This document shows, piece after piece, positions 25,394-33,363 of a stretch of DNA of 64,000 nucleotides. How positions within the stretch are numbered: the first letter of the stretch is position 1; each line of letters opens with the position of its first letter. The stretch lies in the NCBI RefSeq assembly GCF_015710575.1, contig NZ_CP065373.1:1116001-1180000 (forward strand). Reading direction: 5' to 3'. This stretch comes from Mycolicibacterium mengxianglii (GTDB taxonomy: Bacteria; Actinomycetota; Actinomycetes; Mycobacteriales; Mycobacteriaceae). The notes beneath the pieces are model-generated. The model saw only the letters and a list, made by a program, of their open reading frames with translations. It ran no database searches and was not told where the DNA came from. The position numbers and the translations under genes are program-made.

Positions 25394-27049
25394 TCACAGC
25401 TCCGATCCGTGGACCCGTCGTCCCCGGAAGTAGGTCTGGAGCACCTCCGTGGTGTGTATCGCGTCGGTGTCGACGTCGAACAGGTTGTGGTTCAACACGA
25501 TGAAGTCGGCGGAGCGTCCCGGCGTGATCGCACCCACGGTGTCGGCCATGCCCATGGCGCGGGCGCTGTTGCTGGTGAAGGCGGCGATCGCCTCGACCAG
25601 CGTGATCGCTCCCGACGGGTTGACCTGGCCGGCGATCCGGGGATCGGGATTGGCCCGGGTGATCATGGCCTCCATGGCGATCCACGGATTGGGCGTCGGG
25701 ACGTTCGGCCAGTCGGAGCCGGCTGCCAGCAGGGCGCCGTGGTCGATGAGCTCACGGAACGGCCACGATCGATCGACGATGGACGAGGGAACCTGGTTGA
25801 CGATGCTCTCCTCGAACGGGGTGGGGAACCAGATGAAGGGCGAGGCGTCGGCGACCACCCCGAGATCGGTGAAACGCGGCAAGTCCGACGGCGCAATGAA
25901 CTCCGCGTGGGCGCTGTGGAAGATGGGTGCACTGCCGTACCGCTCGCGCATGATCTCGATGGCGTCGAGCGCCTGACGGACGGATCGATCTCCGGTGGCG
26001 TGGAATTTGGCGCCGAGTCCGGCGGCGACGCACCGGTCCAGGGCGGCCACCAGTTCCTCGTCGGTCCACAGCAAGGGCCCGGTGTCGGCCAGATCCTCGT
26101 GTGGCCCGTGGCAGATGTAAGGTTCCAGCAAAGCCGACGTCCGCGTCATCGGAACCCCGTCGAGGAAGAACTTGACGAAGTTCGGGCGGATCTGGTGGCG
26201 CCGGTATCCCGGAGCGGCGGCGTAGAGCTCCTCGCCGGTAATGCCCTCGCTAAAGAATGGCCGGGCGGGAAGCGAGGCGACCACCCACAGCGTCAGCGCG
26301 CCTTCGTCGTCGAGGTCCCGCATGGCACGCAGCCACGGCTCCAGTGTCGCGGCGTCCTGAACTGACGTGACCCCGAACGAATTGACGTACTCGACCGCGG
26401 CGCGTATTGCCACCAGGTTCCGCTGCACCAGATCACCGATCGACGCGGCAGCGACGCGCTCGGCCAGCGCGGCCGCCGATTCCTGGAGTACGCCGGTCAG
26501 GTGGCGATCACGATCTCGACCGATGGTGCCGTCGGGCGGGTCGAGAGTCGCCTGGTCTATGCCCATCAGCTCGAGTGCCTTCGAGTTCGCCCAGCGGTTG
26601 TGGTAGGAGTCGTCGCGCAGCAACACCGGTCGGCCCTCGGCGGCGGCATCCAGGGCGTCGAGGTATCCACCCGCTGCGACGTGATCCATCAACGGACTGC
26701 CGAGGATGCCGCCGACCATCCACTCACCGTCGGGCATGGCCCGCGCCCGAGCACCGACCTTGGCGAGCACCTCGTCGAGGGTGTCGTCGGGTTGCACCGT
26801 CAACTCCCACACCATCTGCGTCCCGCCCCACACGAGATGGGTGTGGACGTCGACGAGGCCGGGCATCACCATGCGACCGCCCGCATCGACGACCTCAGTC
26901 CCGGCGGTGGCGAGCTCGGCGATCTCGGTCGCGGTACCCACCGCGGTGATCGATCCGTCCGACACGGCGATCGCCTCCGCCCAGGCAGCCGCGGGATCAC
27001 AGGTGTACACGCGGGCATTGGTCACGATCAGGTCGGGTGACGCGCTCAC
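25394..27049 (-). CDS. Amidohydrolase family 3 (YtcJ/exoenzyme-regulatory-like)
   Basis: A 551-residue metal-dependent hydrolase. The N-terminal composite beta-sandwich (VTNARVYTCDP to VVDAGGRMVMPG) leads to the metal motif DVHTHL at 67-72 (His69, His71). Further ligands are expected in GLGAKFHATGDRSVR, FHSAHAEF and AAGSDWPN, where the catalytic Asp lies. This is the TIM-barrel amidohydrolase superfamily; substrates of the YtcJ group are mostly unknown amides or N-formyl compounds. The GTG at 27049 has GAGGAGG upstream; the frame is open to 27232 but that part is basic and lacks homology. Confidence 0.85.
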   Translation of the reverse strand: MSASPDLIVTNARVYTCDPAAAWAEAIAVSDGSITAVGTATEIAELATAGTEVVDAGGRMVMPGLVDVHTHLVWGGTQMVWELTVQPDDTLDEVLAKVGARARAMPDGEWMVGGILGSPLMDHVAAGGYLDALDAAAEGRPVLLRDDSYHNRWANSKALELMGIDQATLDPPDGTIGRDRDRHLTGVLQESAAALAERVAAASIGDLVQRNLVAIRAAVEYVNSFGVTSVQDAATLEPWLRAMRDLDDEGALTLWVVASLPARPFFSEGITGEELYAAAPGYRRHQIRPNFVKFFLDGVPMTRTSALLEPYICHGPHEDLADTGPLLWTDEELVAALDRCVAAGLGAKFHATGDRSVRQALDAIEIMRERYGSAPIFHSAHAEFIAPSDLPRFTDLGVVADASPFIWFPTPFEESIVNQVPSSIVDRSWPFRELIDHGALLAAGSDWPNVPTPNPWIAMEAMITRANPDPRIAGQVNPSGAITLVEAIAAFTSNSARAMGMADTVGAITPGRSADFIVLNHNLFDVDTDAIHTTEVLQTYFRGRRVHGSEL

Positions 27050-27272
27050 GGTGGGCCTCCTCGTTGTCGAAATCTTCGCCGAACGCGCCCGCCGTGACTT
27101 CGTTGGCGAGGTGCTCTTGGAAGAACGCGCGCGCGGCTGTGGCCGTTCGCCGCTGGTCGAGCCAGCGCGGCCTGACGAGACAAGATCTGAGACAGGGCAA
27201 CCGCACTCGCGAAGTCGCATGGCGAGTGACATATTCGACAGGCACGCCAGTCGAGGCCGCGGTGCGGAACGG
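27050..27272 (-). other. Intergenic region with a possible gene remnant
   Basis: On the minus strand about 27245-27060 reads through [18 protein letters not shown] and EHLANEVTAGAFGEDF, which look like the end of a real protein, but no start, no domain and no family are recognised. The frame runs into the amidohydrolase start region. Confidence 0.35.
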
Positions 27273-27560
27273 TTATCCGAGATTGGCGAGCTGCGGCACG
27301 GTCGGGGCCATGCCGTCGATCCACGCTGCCGGCGATCCAGTCGTGGGCGTGACGATTACGGTATGCACCCCCAACTCTGCGTAATCGGCCATGCTGCGAA
27401 CGAATTGGTCGCGGGTGTCGGGAGAGGGGCGCTCCGCGTTCGGGATGATCGTCTTGCGGATGTCGTCGTAGTCTCGGCCGACCTCGTCGCAGTGGCGGCG
27501 CAGCACATCGAGCTTGTGCGCGATCTCCTCGGGCGTGGAGGCGAACAGCTTGCAGGCGTT
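27273..27560 (-). pseudogene. LLM-class F420-dependent oxidoreductase, C-terminal fragment
   Basis: The minus-strand frame gives about 95 residues typical of the C-terminus of luciferase-like F420-dependent oxidoreductases: LFASTPEEIAHKLDVLRRHC, GRDYDDIRKT and YAELGVHTVIV, then a normal stop. The N-terminal two thirds of the TIM barrel are missing; in their place stands the 3' end of the adenylate cyclase, whose stop is at 27566. The junction near 27560 is a deletion or rearrangement boundary. Confidence 0.75.
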
Positions 27561-27565
27561 GCCGT

Positions 27566-29176
27566 TCAGGCAGACACCGGTGATGCCAACCGCGTGGGTT
27601 CTTCGTGTCCGCGCAGCCTCACGATATCTCCGAGTGTCCAATGCGCGCTTTCTGTTTCGGTGGCGCCGGCGATGGTGTCCGACGACGCCAAGAGCCGACC
27701 GGGGGCAGCCTTGGCCAACTCGCACAACCGCGCGGCCTCGTTGACCGGCCCGCCGATCACGGTGTACTCGAACCGCTGGCGCGCGCCGACGTTGCCGGCC
27801 ACCACCTGACCGGCGGCCACCCCGATGCCGGCCTGGCACTCCGGGATCTCCGCGTCCAAGCGGCGGGCGATCGTGCGCGCGGCGGCCAACGCGGCGTCCT
27901 CGGGGCAGTCGAGCCGGTTGGGCGCACCGAACACCGCCAGGCAGGCGTCGCCCTCGAATTTGTTGACCAGCCCCTTGTGTAGGTCCACCTCGTCGACGAT
28001 CACGGCGAAGAACCGGTTCAGCAGCTTGACCACCTCCGCTGCGGGGCGGCCCGTGACGAGCTGAGTGGACCCGATGATGTCGACGAAGATCACGGCGGCG
28101 TGCCGTTCCTCGCCACCGAGTTTCGGGCGCTCCCGTTCGGCCGCGGCGGCGACTTCACGACCGACATGCCGTCCGAACAGGTCCCGGACTCGCTCGCGTT
28201 CGCGCAGCCCGGCCACCATGGTGTTGAAACCGCGTTGCAGCTGGCCCAGTTCGGTCCCGTCGAACACCACCAGGTTGGTGTTGAGATTGCCCGTCTCCAC
28301 TTGGTTCAGGGCTGCGCGCACCATCCGCACCGGTGTTGCGGTCAGCCACGACAGAATCCACATCAGTGTGAAGCCGAAGACCAGTGCGAACACGGCCAGG
28401 ATGATGACCGCGACGACGAACTGTGTCGGTGTCACATTGTGCAGCGTGAGGGTGATGATGGCGGCCAGCAGGATGCCCAGCACCGGCACACCGGAACCCA
28501 ACGCCCACACCAGCATCGTGCGGCCCATGATGCCGGGGGCGAAGCGCTCCGGGGGTGGTCCGGCTTCCAGTGCCTGCGCGGCCACCGGACGCAGCGCGAA
28601 TTCCGTGACCAGATAGCAGCACGCCGAGACGACGATGCCGCTGAAACTGATGCCCAGCAAGAACTTCGGGATATAGCTGGTGTCTTCGAGACCGAAGAGT
28701 GTGGTGAGCAGGACAGTGCCGGCACCCCACAGCGCGAGCAGCACCCGGGTCAGCCGCCACGGAGCGAAAAAGGTGTTGCGTTGGTCGGCGGCGGTGGGGG
28801 GCGTCTCCTCGATGGCCCAGCGGACGTTGTTGATCACCCGTCTGGTGGCCCAGAACACACCGACTATCACGGCGCTGACGATGTAAGCCGGCGCTACCCC
28901 GAAGGTGATCCAGCGGACCCGCGAGTCGAAGACACTCGGCTGCGGGAAGGCCACCATGACCACCAGCGTGGCGACGCCGATGCCGATCAGGTTCGCAACG
29001 ACCACGAACAGCGTCAGGATCAGCTGGATACGGACCCGCCGGCGGGCCTGCGTCTCAGCGACCCGGCCGAGCAGCCAGGAGCCGTACTCGGGGACGTTCG
29101 GTATCCGACCGCTCTGGCGGGTCAGCGCTTCCAACATCCGGCCGAGTCGCTGAGCCATCGTCTGCTTGGCAGTCAT
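27566..29176 (-). CDS. Membrane-bound class III adenylate cyclase (Rv1318c/Rv1319c/Rv1320c family)
   Basis: A 536-residue cyclase: six membrane helices (about 50-76, 92-110, 145-162, 172-193, 219-243, 252-279), a HAMP linker (280-330) and a catalytic domain from about 358. Metal-binding Asp366 (FVDI) and Asp410 (NKFEGD), substrate Lys406, and transition-state residues Asn479 and Arg483 (VNEAAR) are present. Thr472 stands where many adenylate cyclases have the second adenine-selecting Asp, as in the M. tuberculosis homologues. M. tuberculosis has three such genes in tandem here; only one is present in this window. The product ends within the normal range of the family. Confidence 0.93.
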   Translation of the reverse strand: MTAKQTMAQRLGRMLEALTRQSGRIPNVPEYGSWLLGRVAETQARRRVRIQLILTLFVVVANLIGIGVATLVVMVAFPQPSVFDSRVRWITFGVAPAYIVSAVIVGVFWATRRVINNVRWAIEETPPTAADQRNTFFAPWRLTRVLLALWGAGTVLLTTLFGLEDTSYIPKFLLGISFSGIVVSACCYLVTEFALRPVAAQALEAGPPPERFAPGIMGRTMLVWALGSGVPVLGILLAAIITLTLHNVTPTQFVVAVIILAVFALVFGFTLMWILSWLTATPVRMVRAALNQVETGNLNTNLVVFDGTELGQLQRGFNTMVAGLRERERVRDLFGRHVGREVAAAAERERPKLGGEERHAAVIFVDIIGSTQLVTGRPAAEVVKLLNRFFAVIVDEVDLHKGLVNKFEGDACLAVFGAPNRLDCPEDAALAAARTIARRLDAEIPECQAGIGVAAGQVVAGNVGARQRFEYTVIGGPVNEAARLCELAKAAPGRLLASSDTIAGATETESAHWTLGDIVRLRGHEEPTRLASPVSA

Positions 29177-29222
29177 CGTGGCGCCAGCCTAATTCGTGGG
29201 CGTCACGCCTAAGGTGGTTCGG

Positions 29223-29894
29223 GTGCGTCTTGTCATTGCCCAGTGCACCGTGAACTACGTCGGCCGTCTGACCGCGCATCTGCCGTCGGCGCGGCGGTTA
29301 CTGCTCGTCAAAGCCGACGGCTCGGTCAGCGTGCATGCTGACGACCGCGCCTACAAACCGCTGAACTGGATGAGCCCGCCGTGCTGGCTGACCGAGGACG
29401 ACGACGGCGACCGTCCGGTCTGGGTGGTCGAGAACAAAGCCGGGGAGCAGCTGCGGATCACTCTCGAAGAGATCGAGCACGATTCCAGCCATGAGCTCGG
29501 CGTGGACCCCGGCCTGGTCAAAGACGGTGTCGAGGCGCACCTGCAAGCACTGCTCGCCGAGCATGTCGAGCTGCTCGGCGCGGGCTACACCCTGGTGCGG
29601 CGCGAGTACATGACGGCCATCGGTCCGGTGGACCTGCTGTGCCGGGACGAGCAGGGCCGATCAGTGGCGGTGGAGATCAAGCGACGGGGTGAGATCGACG
29701 GTGTGGAACAACTGACCCGTTACCTTGAACTGCTCAACCGCGACTCTCTGATTGCCCCGGTTGCCGGGGTGTTCGCCGCCCAGCAGATCAAACCGCAGGC
29801 GCGTACGCTGGCCACCGACCGCGGGATTCGTTGTCTCACTTTGGATTACGACCAGATGCGCGGCATGGACAGTGACGAGTACCGGCTGTTCTGA
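29223..29894 (+). CDS. nucS: Mismatch-specific endonuclease EndoMS/NucS
   Basis: NucS replaces MutS/MutL in Actinobacteria: it cuts both strands at G-T, G-G and T-T mismatches, and its loss gives a mutator phenotype. The 223-residue product has an N-terminal mismatch-recognition and dimerisation domain ([10 protein letters not shown] at 40-49) and a RecB-like nuclease domain with Asp137, Glu151 and Lys153 in the GPVDLL and VAVEIKRRG motifs. The GTG at 29223 gives [10 protein letters not shown], the standard N-terminus; TAAGGT (29210-29215) lies 7 bases before it, so the mRNA is probably leaderless. The stop overlaps the next start (TGATG). Confidence 0.96.
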   Translation: MRLVIAQCTVNYVGRLTAHLPSARRLLLVKADGSVSVHADDRAYKPLNWMSPPCWLTEDDDGDRPVWVVENKAGEQLRITLEEIEHDSSHELGVDPGLVKDGVEAHLQALLAEHVELLGAGYTLVRREYMTAIGPVDLLCRDEQGRSVAVEIKRRGEIDGVEQLTRYLELLNRDSLIAPVAGVFAAQQIKPQARTLATDRGIRCLTLDYDQMRGMDSDEYRLF

Positions 29895-30193
29895 TGCGTG
29901 GTAAGAGGCGCGCTCCGGGCAAGCGACACGAACCGGGGGCGCCGCTGCCCAAGCCGCGCCGCATCGAGGTCGGGCCGGACGGTTACGACTACGAGGTGGT
30001 GCAGCTATCGGGAGCCCGCGCGGCCAAGACTTACCGATGCCCCGGGTGCGACCACGAAATCCGTTCCGGGACAGCGCACGTGGTGGTGTGGCGGACGGGC
30101 ATGGGTGATGCGGGCGCCGATGACAGGAGACACTGGCATACGCCGTGCTGGGCGAATCGGCTGCGGCGTGGACCGACCAGGAGATGGTCGTAG
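29894..30193 (+). CDS. Small Cys/His protein coupled to nucS (Rv1322-type hypothetical)
   Basis: A 99-residue, strongly basic protein. Cys49-Pro-Gly-Cys52 and a later His80-x-His82-x-x-Cys85 (HWHTPCW) form a probable zinc site; the N-terminal 25 residues and the C-terminal 12 are Arg/Lys-rich and could contact nucleic acid. No function is known. Its start ATG overlaps the nucS stop (TGATG), so the two are made together, and the same neighbour exists in M. tuberculosis (Rv1321-Rv1322). It is convergent with the epimerase gene. Confidence 0.8.
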   Translation: MRGKRRAPGKRHEPGAPLPKPRRIEVGPDGYDYEVVQLSGARAAKTYRCPGCDHEIRSGTAHVVVWRTGMGDAGADDRRHWHTPCWANRLRRGPTRRWS

Positions 30194-30203
30194 CGCGCTG
30201 AAC

Positions 30204-30689
30204 TCAGTGCGCGTCGGCCGCCGGTTCGACGAGCTCGATGAGCACACCGCCACCGTCTTTGGGATGGATGAAGTTGATGCGCGAATTCGACGTACCGCGC
30301 CGGGGGACGTCGTAGAGCAGCCGCACACCCTGCTCGCGCAGCCTCTCGGAGAGGGCGTCGATGTCGCTGGTTCGGTAGGCGAGCTGCTGCAGCCCGGGAC
30401 CCCGCTTGTCGAGGAACTTCGCGATGGTCGACGAGTCGTCGATGGGCGCCATCAGCTGGAGCTGGGGGCTGCCCGCGGGGGCGCCGCGCACCGACAGCAT
30501 GGCCTCGACGATGCCCTGCTCCTCGTTGACCTCCTCGTGGAGGACGATCATGCCGAGGTGGTCGTAATACCACTTCTTGGCCTCGGCGAGATCGGGGACT
30601 GCGATGCCGACGTGGTCGATTGCGGTGACCAGCTGAGAGGACACAGTGCTGGCCACCGCGGAACGGGCGTCTACCTGCTCAGTGGTCAT
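30204..30689 (-). CDS. mce: Methylmalonyl-CoA epimerase
   Basis: This VOC-fold enzyme interconverts (S)- and (R)-methylmalonyl-CoA, linking propionate breakdown to the B12-dependent mutase. The 161-residue protein has the paired beta-alpha-beta-beta-beta modules with metal ligands His (AIDHVGIAV, about residue 26), the second-module Gln/His region ([12 protein letters not shown]) and a terminal Glu (VLIELVEP). It matches Rv1322A. TACCTT on the minus strand lies 6 bases before the ATG, so the start is probably leaderless. It is divergent from fadA4. Confidence 0.93.
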   Translation of the reverse strand: MTTEQVDARSAVASTVSSQLVTAIDHVGIAVPDLAEAKKWYYDHLGMIVLHEEVNEEQGIVEAMLSVRGAPAGSPQLQLMAPIDDSSTIAKFLDKRGPGLQQLAYRTSDIDALSERLREQGVRLLYDVPRRGTSNSRINFIHPKDGGGVLIELVEPAADAH

Positions 30690-30770
30690 AACGTAAAGGT
30701 AACCTGTGAATCAGGATCACGCTTCTGCCCTCGGTCCACTCAGCTTTTCGCACCCTTTTTTGGAGGAATC

Positions 30771-31952
30771 ATGACGACGTCGGTGATAGTTGCTGGAGCC
30801 CGTACTCCGATCGGCAAACTGTCTGGCGCGTTGAAGGATTTCTCGGGCTCGGACCTCGGCGCCATTGCGATCAAGGGCGCCCTGGACAAGGCCGGCGTCG
30901 CGCCGTCGGCAGTGGAGTACGTGATCATGGGACAGGTCCTGACCGCCGGCGCCGGCCAGATGCCCGCCCGCCAGGCGGCCGTGGCCGCGGGGATCGGGTG
31001 GGACGTGCCTGCGCTGACCATCAACAAGATGTGCCTGTCCGGCATCGATGCCATTGCCCTCGCTGACCAGCTGATTCGGGCGGGTGAGTTCGATGTCGTG
31101 GTAGCCGGTGGGCAGGAGTCGATGACCAAGGCCCCGCACCTGCTGATGGACAGTCGGGCCGGTTACAAATACGGCGACGTCACGGTGCGCGACCACCTGG
31201 CCTACGACGGTCTGCATGACGTCTTCACCGATCAGCCGATGGGCGCACTGACCGAGCAGCGCAATGATGTGGATCGATTCACCCGCCTTGAGCAGGACGA
31301 ATTTGCTGCCGGTTCGCATCAGCGCGCCGCGGCGGCCTGGAAGGACGGCGTTTTCACCGACGAAGTGGTTCCGGTCTCGATCCCGCAACGCAAGGGCGAT
31401 CCGATCGAGTTCACCGAGGACGAGGGCATCCGGGCCAACACCACCGCCGATTCGCTGGGGGGTTTGCGGCCGGCATTCCGCAAGGACGGCACCATCACCG
31501 CCGGTTCGTCGTCGCAGATCTCCGACGGCGCTTGCGCAGTCGTGGTGATGAGCAAGGCCAAGGCGGAGGAGCTGGGGCTGGAGTGGCTGTGCGAGATCGG
31601 TGCCCACGGCGTGGTCGCCGGCCCCGACTCCACGCTGCAGAGCCAGCCGGCGAACGCCATCAAGAAGGCGATCGCGCGCGAAGGTATTTCGGTGGACCAG
31701 CTCGACGTGATCGAGATCAACGAGGCTTTCGCCGCGGTCTCGCTGGCGTCGGCCAAAGAGCTCGGAATCAGCCTGGACAAGGTCAACACCAGCGGTGGGG
31801 CCATCGCCGTGGGGCACCCGATCGGGATGTCCGGGGCCCGGATCACCTTGCACGCGGCGCTGGAGCTCAAGCGCAACGGCGGCCAGTACGCCGTGGCGGC
31901 ACTGTGTGGCGCCGGCGGCCAGGGTGATGCGCTGATCCTGCGTGCCGGCTGA
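30771..31952 (+). CDS. fadA4: Acetyl-CoA acetyltransferase (thiolase)
   Basis: A biosynthetic-type thiolase of 393 residues that condenses two acetyl-CoA to acetoacetyl-CoA or acts in reverse. Acyl-accepting Cys88 is in NKMCLSG, His349 in [10 protein letters not shown] and the base Cys379 in CGAGGQGD. The ATG at 30771 follows TGGAGGA by 4 bases; the frame is open far upstream across the epimerase gene but that part is not coding. It matches Rv1323. Confidence 0.95.
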   Translation: MTTSVIVAGARTPIGKLSGALKDFSGSDLGAIAIKGALDKAGVAPSAVEYVIMGQVLTAGAGQMPARQAAVAAGIGWDVPALTINKMCLSGIDAIALADQLIRAGEFDVVVAGGQESMTKAPHLLMDSRAGYKYGDVTVRDHLAYDGLHDVFTDQPMGALTEQRNDVDRFTRLEQDEFAAGSHQRAAAAWKDGVFTDEVVPVSIPQRKGDPIEFTEDEGIRANTTADSLGGLRPAFRKDGTITAGSSSQISDGACAVVVMSKAKAEELGLEWLCEIGAHGVVAGPDSTLQSQPANAIKKAIAREGISVDQLDVIEINEAFAAVSLASAKELGISLDKVNTSGGAIAVGHPIGMSGARITLHAALELKRNGGQYAVAALCGAGGQGDALILRAG

Positions 31953-32019
31953 GCGAGGCCTCCGGCACCTCTACGACGCGATGTAGTAGCCAGCCCGCGC
32001 GTCGGGCACAATGGCTGCC

Positions 32020-32412
32020 ATGACGAGCGCGTACGATCTGCGGTCCACAGCGGGCCGGTTCCGGTTGGTGGCACTGCTGGAAGCGGTCAGCTGGGCGGGT
32101 CTGCTGGTGGGGATGTACTTCAAGTACCTCGGGTCACCACGCACCGAGATCGGGGTGAAGGTGTTCGGGCCCGTGCACGGCGGGGTCTTCGTCGCCTTCC
32201 TGGTCGCCGCTCTGCTTGCCGGGATCGCCTACAAGTGGGGCGCCGTGACATGGTTGCTGGCGTTGCTGGGAAGCATTGTCCCGCTCGGCAGTGTGATTTT
32301 CCTCATATGGGCGGACAAGACCGGCCGGCTGGGCTCCGTGGGCGGCGCATCGGCCGACCGTGCACCCGCCCAGGCCGGCGGCCCGGGCCGCCCCGCCACC
32401 GAGACGACGTGA
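32020..32412 (+). CDS. DUF3817 membrane protein
   Basis: A 130-residue protein with three membrane helices (about 13-35, 52-75, 79-98) and the DUF3817 signature FRLVALLEAVSWAGLL, then KYLG and GPVHGGVFVAFL. The last 30 residues are Ala/Gly-rich and polar. ATGs at 32011 and 32020 are both possible; CACAAT (32007-32012) lies 7 bases before 32020, so a leaderless start there is preferred. No function is known. A second DUF3817-like protein is at 55.4-55.7 kb. Confidence 0.8.
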   Translation: MTSAYDLRSTAGRFRLVALLEAVSWAGLLVGMYFKYLGSPRTEIGVKVFGPVHGGVFVAFLVAALLAGIAYKWGAVTWLLALLGSIVPLGSVIFLIWADKTGRLGSVGGASADRAPAQAGGPGRPATETT

Positions 32413-32424
32413 CAGACTAGTCGC

Positions 32425-33354
32425 GTGACTCGACCGCGTCCTTCGGGAGGCTCAGCCGCCTCTGCCTCATTCGTCGCCTCGATGGCCGGAGCCGTCGACC
32501 TCTCGGCGCTCAAACAGCGTGCGCAGCAGCCACCGCCGGGTGCCGGCGAGAGTGCAGGCGGCCCGCCGTCCGGCGCCGAGGTCACCGAAGCCAATTTCGA
32601 ATCCGACGTGCTCGTACGGTCCAACGAGGTCCCCGTCGTCGTCGTGTTGTGGACGCCGCGCAGTGACGCCTCGGTGCAGCTGGTGGACCTGTTCTCCGGG
32701 CTGGCAGCCCAAGACGGTGGCAAGTGGGTGCTGGCCACGGTCAACGTGGACACCGCGTCCCGCGTGGCACAGGCCTTCGGGGTGCAGGCCGTACCGACGG
32801 TGGTGGCACTGGCCGCCGGACAGCCGCTGGCCAGCTTCCAGGGCATGCAACCACCCGAGCAACTACGCAAATGGGTCGACTCGTTGCTGAGCGCCACCGC
32901 GGGCAAGCTCAGCGGCGGCGCCGACGAGGGCGAGGCCGACGAGGTGGACCCGGCGCTGGCATCGGCGCGCGAAAGTCTCGAGGCCGGCGACTTCGACGCA
33001 GCCAAGGCCGCCTATCAGTCGATCCTGGACGGTGACCCGGCTCACGTCGAAGCCAAGGGCGCGATCCGTCAGATCGACTTCCTTACCCGCGCCACCACCC
33101 ATCCCCAGAACGCCGTCGCACTTGCCGACGCCGCACCCGGAGACATCGACGCAGCGTTCGCCGCCGCCGACGTGATGGTGCTCAATCAGGACGTGACCGG
33201 CGCCTTCAACCGGCTGATCGCCCTGGTGCGCACCACCTTCGGTGATGACCGCACGCGGGTGCGCACCAGGTTGATCGAGCTGTTCGAGCTGTTCGATCCC
33301 ACCGATCCCGACGTCATCGCCGGGCGGCGGAATCTGGCCAACGCGCTGTACTGA
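32425..33354 (+). CDS. Thioredoxin-like protein with C-terminal TPR-like region (YbbN/CnoX type)
   Basis: A 309-residue protein related to Rv1324. After a low-complexity N-terminus (1-50) there is a thioredoxin fold (about 52-165), but the redox site is WTPRSD at 76-81 instead of WCxxC, so it cannot do thiol-disulphide exchange in the usual way. The remaining part is an alpha-helical tetratricopeptide-like region with a DPAHVEAKG turn. This matches YbbN-type co-chaperones that bind GroEL or DnaK clients. The GTG start has CAGACT 6 bases ahead and no Shine-Dalgarno sequence. Confidence 0.85.
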   Translation: MTRPRPSGGSAASASFVASMAGAVDLSALKQRAQQPPPGAGESAGGPPSGAEVTEANFESDVLVRSNEVPVVVVLWTPRSDASVQLVDLFSGLAAQDGGKWVLATVNVDTASRVAQAFGVQAVPTVVALAAGQPLASFQGMQPPEQLRKWVDSLLSATAGKLSGGADEGEADEVDPALASARESLEAGDFDAAKAAYQSILDGDPAHVEAKGAIRQIDFLTRATTHPQNAVALADAAPGDIDAAFAAADVMVLNQDVTGAFNRLIALVRTTFGDDRTRVRTRLIELFELFDPTDPDVIAGRRNLANALY

Positions 33355-33363
33355 CGCCCCGGA

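Noticed and set aside
25209..25433. 74-codon frame with AGGAGA ahead of its ATG
   Set aside because: Composition becomes random after about 15 codons and it runs into the amidohydrolase 3' end. At most the broken start of a lost gene.
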